Positions 25,763-34,100 of a DNA stretch of 64,000 nucleotides are shown here, one piece after another. Made by a program: the position numbers and the translations under genes. Source of the stretch: Aliarcobacter cryaerophilus ATCC 43158 (GTDB lineage: Bacteria > Campylobacterota > Campylobacteria > Campylobacterales > Arcobacteraceae); the NCBI RefSeq assembly GCF_003660105.1, contig NZ_CP032823.1, positions 1,364,001 to 1,428,000 of the forward strand, read 5' to 3'. Each line of letters begins with the position of its first letter. The stretch's first letter is position 1. The notes below the pieces were generated by a model that did no database searches, was not told the origin of the DNA, and saw only the letters and a program-made list of their open reading frames with translations.

Positions 25763-26893
25763 TTAAAAATTTAATTTTTCTGTAGCTTGATGCCGTCGGT
25801 CATCTATTAAGTGACTATATCGCATTGTCGTTTCTATTTTCTTATGCCCTAATTGCTCTTTTATATGTAATATATCTACTCCACTTTGAGCCAACCAAGA
25901 CGCATGGGTATGCCTCAAACTATGAGTTGTAAGCCTATCTTTATTCGCATTCTCATTTCCTGGTATTAACTTATCAACTTTAATTTGCCAATCTTTAGGC
26001 ATTTTTTCATATTTATTTCCATGTATTGTTGGTATTACAAGAGTATTTATTTTATTTTTATAAAGGGAATTAACTACTTCTAAAACTCTATTACTCATTT
26101 TAATATATCTTGCATTTCCATCTTTTGATGATGCAAAAAAAATTAAATTTGTATTAAAGTTAACATCTGCCCATGTAAGCCTAGAAACTTCACTAAATCT
26201 AGCCCCAGTGAATAAAAGTAATACCGTTAGTTCATATAATCTTTTATTTTCTCTTTGTTGTAAAAGTTCAAGCAATTCTTTTGCTTTCTCTTTTGTAAAA
26301 AATCCTATTTTCTGATTTTCAACTTTGGGCATCCTTACCCTTCCAGAACCAATTGGATTCGTAAGATTTTTTATTAATTCGTTTTTAATAGCATGGTTAA
26401 ATATATGCCTTGCAGTTGCTAATATATGCTGTACAGTTTTTGGAGCAAGTATTCTTCCAGTTTTTTTATCAACTTCTGTAAGCTTTCTTTGTTTTAATTC
26501 TTCAAAATCTTTAGGTTTAAGTGTTCGAGGATCACTCTTTGCTAAATATGATAAATGTTTATTATAAACTAGTAAATCATTGTGTTTCCAAGTTTTTTTA
26601 TTTGCTTTTGCCCAATTTAAATAATCTTCAAATATATCTTCAAAAAGAACTTTAGCTTTTCTTTGTACTACTTTTGGAAGTTCTTCACCCGTAGCTATTT
26701 TATGCTTTACTTCTATCAATCTATCATATGCATCCATAATTGTATAATTTGACTGTTTTGTTTTCATCCCCACTTTTTTTAAACGGGGAGTTCCTTCTTC
26801 ATTCCTGTAATTTATATAATAAGCAACATTTCCATTTTTATATTCATTTATAAAAATACCTGGATATTTACTACTTGCTTTTTTTAATGCCAT
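25763..26893 (-). CDS. Tyrosine integrase of the tRNA-Met element
   Basis: This 376-residue phage-type integrase (from the ATG at 26893) catalyses site-specific recombination between the tRNA-Met site and the element. The N-terminal arm-binding part includes YPGIFINEYKNG and KVGMKTKQ, and a core-binding SAM-like domain covers about 60-165. The catalytic domain shows TGARFSEVSRL (first Arg), HSLRHTHASW (His-x-x-Arg), LGHKKIETTMRYSH (His and nucleophile Tyr). A longer reading from 26932 adds a hydrophobic N-terminus not seen in the family. It lies 200 bases from attR, transcribed into the element, the usual position. Confidence 0.93.
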   Translation of the reverse strand: MALKKASSKYPGIFINEYKNGNVAYYINYRNEEGTPRLKKVGMKTKQSNYTIMDAYDRLIEVKHKIATGEELPKVVQRKAKVLFEDIFEDYLNWAKANKKTWKHNDLLVYNKHLSYLAKSDPRTLKPKDFEELKQRKLTEVDKKTGRILAPKTVQHILATARHIFNHAIKNELIKNLTNPIGSGRVRMPKVENQKIGFFTKEKAKELLELLQQRENKRLYELTVLLLFTGARFSEVSRLTWADVNFNTNLIFFASSKDGNARYIKMSNRVLEVVNSLYKNKINTLVIPTIHGNKYEKMPKDWQIKVDKLIPGNENANKDRLTTHSLRHTHASWLAQSGVDILHIKEQLGHKKIETTMRYSHLIDDRRHQATEKLNF

Positions 26894-26945
26894 AAATTTA
26901 TACCTTATATTTAATAATATGAATTGTATCAAATCAATTCTAAAA

Positions 26946-26968
26946 TTTTTAATACATTTTTAATACAA
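26946..26968 (+). repeat. Candidate integrase arm-type site, right end
   Basis: Identical in 23 bases and orientation to 8151-8173. It lies just upstream of the integrase start, between integrase and attR, where arm sites are expected and where binding could also control the integrase promoter. Confidence 0.5.
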
Positions 26969-27093
26969 GATATGTAAAAGTTTATTAAAGTTAATAAATC
27001 TTTTTTAATCTAAAATCATTTATTAAGCTCTATTTTATCGATACTTTGAAGAAGTTTGTTAATCTTTGAAAAAGTTAGAAAATCTTTAAAAAT

Positions 27094-27145
27094 TCGGCTC
27101 ATAACCGAGTGGTCGAAGGTTCGAGTCCTTCACGACCCACCAGCT
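27094..27145 (+). repeat. attR: 52-bp copy of the tRNA-Met 3' end
   Basis: An exact copy of 8034-8085 without the 5' part of the tRNA. It marks the right border of the integrated element. The sequence to its right is chromosomal. Confidence 0.93.
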
Positions 27146-27567
27146 ATTAATTTCACTACTTTTCAAAACATTCCAAAACGTTTCAAAACTCCCTTTTTAT
27201 AGTATTTTGTTTGTTCCATTGTATTCCAATTAGTTCCATTAAATTCAGTTATAGTAAAAATTTTTTGCGGTACAATTCACGGTATAAAATTAAAAAATGG
27301 AATTAATCCTATTGAAACTAAAAATTCTAATTTTAAATTATAAAATACATTTAAATATATTTATGATAAATTGCTTGAACTACAAAAAAATGGTTGGAGT
27401 TCTTTCAAAGCAATTAAAGTTAATTTTAGCAACTTATTCAAAACTTCTAAAAAATGTATATTTTTATGTAATAAACATAATTAAGTATGTATTATGATTT
27501 TTTATGATATACATATTTTTTTCCATTTGTAGATTTAAATAAATATTTATATTTTAAAAGGAATAAG
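27146..27567 (+). pseudogene. 422-bp gap with a possible gene remnant
   Basis: No intact gene is present. One reading frame gives GTIHGIKLKNGINPIETKN and, after a stop, a stretch with YDKLLELQKNGWSSFKAIKV, which looks like broken coding sequence; GxNPxExK resembles the N-terminal domain of some tyrosine integrases. An open frame at 27297-27497 in another phase is Ile/Leu/Lys-rich and not protein-like. A remnant of an earlier element next to the tRNA site is plausible but weakly supported. Confidence 0.3.
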
Positions 27568-29316
27568 TTGAGTAATAAAGATAGTAATATAAGTTCAATA
27601 GATAAACTAACAAAGAGCTTTAGATTCCAAAACAGAGAGCTTTTAGATAATTATGTTATTTTAGCAATAACTGATAAAAATGGTATTATAAATCATGTAA
27701 GCACAAATTTATGTAAAATTTTTTCATATAAAAATTCTGAACTTACAGACAAACCTTACTCATTTTTAATTTCTAAAGATTCTATAAAAACTTTTGAAAT
27801 ACAATTTAATGACGCAAAAGATAATAAATCAATCTGGAAAGGTGAAATAAAACACTCTTCTAGTAAAGATAATATTATTTGGACAGATACAATAATTACT
27901 CCGCTTTTTGATGATGACAATGAACTAATAGGTTTTATATTGGCTAGTAATGATATTACTCAGGAAAAAAGACTTAAAAAAATAAATGAAGAAAATTTAT
28001 TAAAAAAGAAATATGATAAAAGTATCTTAGAATTTATGCCAAGTATTAGTGCAGCTGTTTTACTAAAAAATGCAAGTAGTTTACATAAGATTTTATGGAT
28101 TATTTGTTTTACTGTAATAATATCTTTATTATGGGCCTATTTTTCAAAAGTTGATGATATTGTTAAAACAACAGGTAAAATTATCACTACAACAAATATA
28201 CAAACTATTTCAACAATATACTCGGGAAGACTGGAAGAAATTTTTGTAAAAGAAGGAACTTATGTAAAAGAAGGCGATACTCTTTTACAAATATCAACAG
28301 AAGATGTAAAATCTGATTTTGAAAAAAAACAACTTGAAAAGCTTACCACTCTTGCTAAAATTGTAAGAGTAACTGCAGAAGCAAATATGCAAAAGATAGT
28401 TCCAGATGAATATATTTTAGAAAAATATAGTGAGTTGATGAATAATGAAATTGTATTATTTGAAAGTAATTTAAGTAAATTAAATACAACTATAAATATA
28501 CTTAATGAACAGATTATACAAAAAGAAAATGAGCTTAAAGAAAATGAAGGAAAGCTAATTGTATTAAGAAATAGTCACTTACTTCTAACTAAAGAAATAG
28601 ATATTAAAAAAGTTCTTGTTAATGATAAAATAATATCTGAAGTAGATTTCCTACAATTAAAAAGAAGATACAATGATACGGAGTTAGAATTAAAAAATAC
28701 TCAGTCGATGATACCAATACTAAAATCTTCAATTGCTGAATTATATGAAAACATTGAAGATGCAAAAGAAAAATACAAAAATGATGCAAAGAATCAAATT
28801 GTTGAATCTTACTCAAAACTTAAAACAATAGAAGAAGAGATAAATTTACTAAATGATAAAATAAATAATTCTATAATAAAATCTCCAAGAAATGGTACAG
28901 TAAATATAATTACGGTGAAAACAAGAGGAGAAGCTATCTCTCCTGGAAAAATATTACTTGAAATTATTCCTGAAACAGATTATGTTATTGCAGAAGCAAA
29001 AGTTTCTCCATCTAAAATTGGGTTTTTATATGTTGGAATTCCTGCGAGACTAAAATTACATGCTTATGATTTTAGTTTATATGGTGGCCTAGATGGAGAA
29101 GTAAGCTATATTTCAGCTGATACTATTTTTGATGAAAATACAAAAGAAGAAAATTACACTATTCATATAAAATCAAATCAAAAATATGTTGGTGACAATC
29201 AAAATCTTGCCATAAGACCAGGTATGACACTTGATGCTGATATAATTACTGGCAAAAAAACAATTTTAGATTATATTTTAAGACCTGTTTTAAAAACACT
29301 TCAAATAGAGGGGTAG
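27568..29316 (+). CDS. Type I secretion adaptor (HlyD family) with N-terminal PAS domain
   Basis: This 582-residue protein combines two parts. Residues about 20-135 are a PAS sensor domain (YVILAITDKNGIINHVSTN, then a PAC-like IIWTDTIITPLFDDDNELIGFILASNDITQEKR). A membrane helix at about 172-191 (ILWIICFTVIISLLWAYF) is followed by a HlyD-type adaptor: lipoyl-like half motif (TISTIYSGRLEEIFVKEGTYVKEGD), a long coiled coil (about 250-435), the second lipoyl half and a C-terminal beta domain. The adaptor links the ABC exporter to TolC. The start is TTG with AAAAGGAATAAG before it. The fusion is unusual; the PAS domain would be cytoplasmic. Confidence 0.88.
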   Translation: MSNKDSNISSIDKLTKSFRFQNRELLDNYVILAITDKNGIINHVSTNLCKIFSYKNSELTDKPYSFLISKDSIKTFEIQFNDAKDNKSIWKGEIKHSSSKDNIIWTDTIITPLFDDDNELIGFILASNDITQEKRLKKINEENLLKKKYDKSILEFMPSISAAVLLKNASSLHKILWIICFTVIISLLWAYFSKVDDIVKTTGKIITTTNIQTISTIYSGRLEEIFVKEGTYVKEGDTLLQISTEDVKSDFEKKQLEKLTTLAKIVRVTAEANMQKIVPDEYILEKYSELMNNEIVLFESNLSKLNTTINILNEQIIQKENELKENEGKLIVLRNSHLLLTKEIDIKKVLVNDKIISEVDFLQLKRRYNDTELELKNTQSMIPILKSSIAELYENIEDAKEKYKNDAKNQIVESYSKLKTIEEEINLLNDKINNSIIKSPRNGTVNIITVKTRGEAISPGKILLEIIPETDYVIAEAKVSPSKIGFLYVGIPARLKLHAYDFSLYGGLDGEVSYISADTIFDENTKEENYTIHIKSNQKYVGDNQNLAIRPGMTLDADIITGKKTILDYILRPVLKTLQIEG

Positions 29317-29319
29317 GAA

Positions 29320-29928
29320 ATGAAAATATTATTGTATTCAAAATCAAATTTTATAAAAGATGAGTTAAAGAAAGAGAACTCTTTTTTTAGAGAATTAACT
29401 GTTATAAAAAGTTTAGAAAATATAGAAAAAGATATCAAGTCTAATTCTTATTTGATAGTTTTACATCATTTAAATGATTTTGAAAATGATATAGATTTAT
29501 TTTCAAATTTATTAAAAGAGTATAAAAATATATATTTAATAGCTTTATCAAATACACCTACAAATTTAGAAGGATGTAAACTTTTAAGAGTTGGTTACAA
29601 AAGTTATTTACATGCACTATCAAACTATCAAATCTTAAAAAGTGCAGTAGAGTCTGTAGTAACTGGAAATATATATTTATACCCTGAATTAATGCAATTT
29701 TTAGTTTCTCAAGTTGAAACAATTAAAGAACATAAATATAATAAAAATTTGGATATTTTAACACCAAAAGAGATGGAAGTTTTAAAACTTGTTTCAAAAG
29801 GTTATTCTAACTCTAAAATTTCAAAAGAGCTTGATATTGCTGAAGTCACAGTTAAAAAACATATTGGTTCAATGTTTCAAAAATTAGATGTTAAAGATAG
29901 ATTATCTCTAGCTTTAATTTTAAAATAG
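29320..29928 (+). CDS. LuxR-type regulator with degenerate receiver domain
   Basis: The 202 residues hold a C-terminal LuxR/NarL helix-turn-helix (LTPKEMEVLKLVSKGYSNSKISKEL, AEVTVKKHIGSMFQKL) and an N-terminal CheY-like fold. At the position of the phosphoacceptor strand the sequence is YLIVLHHLN, with His instead of the usual Asp, and the acidic pair near the N-terminus is missing. Phosphorylation is therefore unlikely, and the receiver may respond to a partner protein instead. It follows the PAS-HlyD gene by three bases, so it probably regulates the secretion locus. Confidence 0.82.
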   Translation: MKILLYSKSNFIKDELKKENSFFRELTVIKSLENIEKDIKSNSYLIVLHHLNDFENDIDLFSNLLKEYKNIYLIALSNTPTNLEGCKLLRVGYKSYLHALSNYQILKSAVESVVTGNIYLYPELMQFLVSQVETIKEHKYNKNLDILTPKEMEVLKLVSKGYSNSKISKELDIAEVTVKKHIGSMFQKLDVKDRLSLALILK

Positions 29929-29957
29929 ATTTATGATTAAAAAACAAGGAAATTTAA

Positions 29958-31058
29958 ATGTATAAAGATATTATAATATCTCTTGATATTATGCAAAAAG
30001 AGGTTTATGACAAATTTATGTCATTTAGTCATTTACAATTTAAACCCGCAGATGAGATTTGGAATTATTATCCAAAAACAGGTGCTGGAAACTATAACCC
30101 TAAAACTATGTTTAATGAAGCACCTATTGCAGAAACTTTTTTATTACTAGATTATTTAAAAAATAAAAATATTAAACCTGTTTTTTGGTATAACTCCTCT
30201 TTGTTTATTTACAATAATGATTTATATAGCATTAAAGGAGCAAAAGAGATTGTCAAAATTGACTTAAAAGATACATTATTTGTATCTTTAAGAGAAGCCT
30301 GGTCTCATCCTTTTTTCAGTATTTTAGAACAAATTTTAGAACAAAATAGTGGAAAATTAGCAAAACCAAATAAAAGTACTATGATAAACAATGGTTGTAT
30401 GAATAAATTTTTTGCTTTGAATGAATTATTTAAAAAAAGAGAAGAATTTATAGGAGATTTTATCCTTCCTTATAATATAAAACAAAATGAGATAGAAGTT
30501 TTTCTTGAATTTATAAAAGAAAAAATGGGTTCAAAAATTGTATTAAAATATGATTGTATTCAAGAAGGTAAAGGTGTAATATTTAAAGATATAAACAAAA
30601 CTAATAGTTTTGAGCAAATTAAAGAGATATTAAAATTTAATAAAATAAAAGGGAAAGAAGTATTAATAACACCTGCATATGAAATAAAAAGAGAATATAG
30701 ATGTTATTTTACAAATAATATTAATGGTAAAAATGTATATTCAATAAAACAAAGAGTAAATTCAGATCAAATAGATGTTTTTGAAAAAGAGAATATTCAA
30801 ATATATAAAAATATTTCAGTAAAGTGGCATGAAGTAAAATACAATAGCGATATTTTTAAATTTGGTGAAGAAATTACAAAAGAAATGTTAGAGTTTATGA
30901 GTTATGATACTGGTTGCTTGGAGTTTGCTCAAACAAATGATAACAAAATTGTATTTTTTGAAGTAAATCAAATGGCTGGACCACTACCATTTGAAGGGGA
31001 AGATACTTTAAATATGACAAAATACTATTTTAGTATTTTTGATGAAATGTTTAAATAA
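29958..31058 (+). CDS. ATP-grasp-domain protein, substrate unknown
   Basis: The 366 residues resemble an ATP-grasp ligase of the glutathione-synthetase/RimK type. The N-terminal half is a variable domain; the ATP-binding half shows KIVLKYDCIQEGKGVIF (nucleotide-binding Lys and Gly-rich loop), EVLITPAYEIKREYRCYF, and near the end CLEFAQTNDNKIVFFEVNQMAG, with Glu-x-Asn for magnesium. Such enzymes join a carboxylate to an amine. It is third in the rightward gene set of the secretion locus, so it may modify the secreted repeat protein or make a small peptide. That role is inferred from location only. Confidence 0.7.
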   Translation: MYKDIIISLDIMQKEVYDKFMSFSHLQFKPADEIWNYYPKTGAGNYNPKTMFNEAPIAETFLLLDYLKNKNIKPVFWYNSSLFIYNNDLYSIKGAKEIVKIDLKDTLFVSLREAWSHPFFSILEQILEQNSGKLAKPNKSTMINNGCMNKFFALNELFKKREEFIGDFILPYNIKQNEIEVFLEFIKEKMGSKIVLKYDCIQEGKGVIFKDINKTNSFEQIKEILKFNKIKGKEVLITPAYEIKREYRCYFTNNINGKNVYSIKQRVNSDQIDVFEKENIQIYKNISVKWHEVKYNSDIFKFGEEITKEMLEFMSYDTGCLEFAQTNDNKIVFFEVNQMAGPLPFEGEDTLNMTKYYFSIFDEMFK

Positions 31059-31079
31059 TCTTATTTTTAACTTAATAAA

Positions 31080-31112
31080 ATATAAGCTAAGCAAAAGATG
31101 CCTAGCTTATAT
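31080..31112. terminator. Bidirectional terminator between ATP-grasp and repeat-protein genes
   Basis: ATATAAGCTAAGC and GCCTAGCTTATAT pair around AAAAGAT (one internal mismatch), with A- and T-rich flanks on both sides. It lies between the convergent stops at 31058 and 31116. Confidence 0.8.
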
Positions 31113-31115
31113 ATT

Positions 31116-34100
31116 TTACATTGTATCATGGTCAATAGGTATAATTACAGAAGAAGCTAATTCTTGATGTTGTTGATTATTATTTATTATATCAAATGGT
31201 GATTCACCTTGTGGCTCATTTTTACCTGTCTCACTACTACTAGATTCTTCTTTTGGTTGAGAACTTACTATATTTGAAAGATCTATATTATCACTTTCAT
31301 CAGCAACCATATCGCTTAAATTTAATTCACTATTACTAGACAATAAATCACTTGATAAACTTTCTGACTCTTTACTTGAAGCTAATTCTAAATCTAAAAC
31401 AATATCTTCAAATGAAGCAAAAGTATCTTCTGAGCTATTCATAACAGCTGGAATAATATCAGCATCCAATCCACTAATAGAAACTCCTTCTTGTTCTAAA
31501 TTAGGAGCTTCAGTTACAGTTAAAGAAGTTGGCATATCAATTACTTGATTAAATTCCATAGATGCTACATCAGAGCCATTAACAACAATCGACATTCCAA
31601 ACTCTGAAATATTTATTCCTATTTCATTTGTAGGAGAATTTTGTAATTCATTACTCATATCATATGACAATTCTTCGCTTGATAAATTATTTTTAACAAT
31701 TAAAGTTGTTCCTTTTTCATCAAAATTAAATGAGAAAATATTATTTCCTTCAGGAGATTTTACTTCAAATACAGTTATTGCCTCGCCAGCTGTTGAAGCT
31801 GTTGTAACTAAAGTAGTAGTTAATAAAATAGATGGTGGAACAGATACTGAAGTTGTTTCTTCAGGCTTAAACTCAGTTATTACATTTTCTGGAACAGTAC
31901 TCTCTTCTACTGAATCAACTGTTTGCTCATCCGTTGTACTCTCTGATACTGCATCAGTTGTTTGCTCAGCTTTTGCTTCTACATTTACTACTTCATCTGT
32001 TGTATCTTCTGCTACTGCATCTATTGTACTTTCTGGTATTGAATCTGTTGTATCCTCATCTACTGTACTCTCTGGTACTTCTGCTACTGTTTGTTCATCA
32101 TTTGTACTTTCTGGTACTTCTGCTACTGTAGATTCTGGTACTAAATCTATTGTTTGTTCATCTGTTGTACTCTCTTCTACTGAATCAACTGTTTGCTCAT
32201 CCGTTGTACTCTCTGATACTGCATCAGTTGTTTGCTCAGCTTTTGCTTCTACATTTACTACTTCATCTGTTGTATCTTCTGCTACTGCATCTACTGTACT
32301 TTCTGGTATTGCATCTGTTGTATTCTCATCTACTGTACTCTCTGGTACTTCTGCTACTGTTTGTTCATCATTTGTACTTTCTGGTATTGAATCAACTGTT
32401 TGCTCATCCGTTGTACTCTCTGATACTGCATCAGTTGTTTGCTCAGCTTTTGCTTCTACATTTACTACTTCATCTGTTGTATCTTCTGCTACTGCATCTA
32501 CTGTACTTTCTGGTATTGAATCTGTTGTATCCTCATCTACTGTACTCTCTGGTACTTCTGCTACTGTTTGTTCATCATTTGTACTTTCTGGTACTTCTGC
32601 TACTGTAGATTCTGGTACTAAATCTATTGTTTGTTCATCTGTTGTACTCTCTTCTACTGAATCAACTGTTTGCTCATCCGTTGTACTCTCTGATACTGCA
32701 TCAGTTGTTTGCTCAGCTTTTGCTTCTACATTTACTACTTCATCTGTTGTATCTTCTGCTACTGCATCTACTGTACTTTCTGGTATTGCATCTGTTGTAT
32801 CCTCATCTACTGTACTCTCTGGTACTTCTGCTACTGTTTGTTCATCATTTGTACTTTCTGGTACTTCTGCTACTGTAGATTCTGGTATTGAATCAATTGT
32901 TTGCTCTGCAATTGCATCAGTAGTTTGTTCATCTGTTGTACTCTCTTCTACTGAATCAACTGTTTGCTCATCCGTTGTACTCTCTGATACTGCATCAGTT
33001 GTTTGCTCAGCTTTTGCTTCTACATTTACTACTTCATCTGTTGTATCTTCTGCTACTGCATCTACTGTACTTTCTGGTATTGAATCTGTTGTATCCTCAT
33101 CTACTGTACTCTCTGGTACTTCTGCTACTGTTTGTTCATCATTTGTACTTTCTGGTACTTCTGCTACTGTAGATTCTGGTACTAAATCTATTGTTTGTTC
33201 ATCTGTTGTACTCTCTTCTACTGAATCAACTGTTTGCTCATCCGTTGTACTCTCTGATACTGCATCAGTTGTTTGCTCAGCTTTTGCTTCTACATTTACT
33301 ACTTCATCTGTTGTATCTTCTGCTACTGCATCTACTGTACTTTCTGGTATTGCATCTGTTGTATTCTCATCTACTGTACTCTCTGGTACTTCTGCTACTG
33401 TAGTTTCTGGGACTTCTGCTATCGTTTGTTCTGCAATTGAGTCAACTGTTTGTTCATCTGTTGTACTCTCTTCTACTGAATCTGTTGTTTGTTCATCTGT
33501 AGTGTCTTCAACTAAATTAGTATCTCCTAAAATGCCATCTGAAAATTTAATAGCATCAAAATTGTTGATAGTTAATGACATATTAGCAGGACCTTTTATT
33601 TGACCACTAAATACTCCATTGTTTTCATTTAAAGAATTGAAATTATAATCTGACATTTTTCCTGGTAACACAAGGATATCATTTCCTCCTTGTACATTTA
33701 CATTCACATTTTTTCCAGGATTTGTTTCAAAAATAACTGTATTATTACCACCACCCAAATTAATATTAGCATCATTTGAATTTTGTTTTACTACGAATAA
33801 ATCATCGCTATTACCATTTATATTGAATGATGAAGAATTGATATTTTTAAAAACTAAATGACCATAACCTCCTCCATCATTTTGATGATTTTTTCCATTA
33901 GCTATTTCTAAAGCTTCTGTCAAGTTATTTGCGTTAACATTATTTGCATTTCTACCATCACCATTATATTCAAATGAAGTTGATTTTGTATCCTCACTTA
34001 CTGTATCCTCTGGAACTTCTCCTACTGTTTGTTCATCTATCGTATTCTCAGGTACTTCTGCTACTGTACTTTCTGGTACTTCTGCTACTGTTTGCTCTGC

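Larger units (their letters stand above)
8034..27145. mobile_element. 19-kb integrative (probably mobilizable) element in tRNA-Met
   Basis: The element lies between two exact 52-bp copies of the tRNA-Met 3' end. It has the standard parts of such elements: a tyrosine integrase just inside the right border, a HUH relaxase with a hairpin-rich intergenic region, a partition-type ATPase, a replisome-organizer-like protein, a toxin-antitoxin pair and unknown cargo. A complete conjugation machine is absent, so it would need a helper. Many of its genes are even richer in A, T and Asn/Ile/Lys codons than the flanking chromosome, consistent with transfer. The internal decayed attachment site at about 9950-10035 indicates more than one insertion event. 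Confidence 0.9.

Noticed and set aside
27297-27497. 66-residue open frame after attR
   Set aside because: Ile/Leu/Lys/Asn-rich, no ribosome-binding site, and a neighbouring phase looks more like broken coding sequence.
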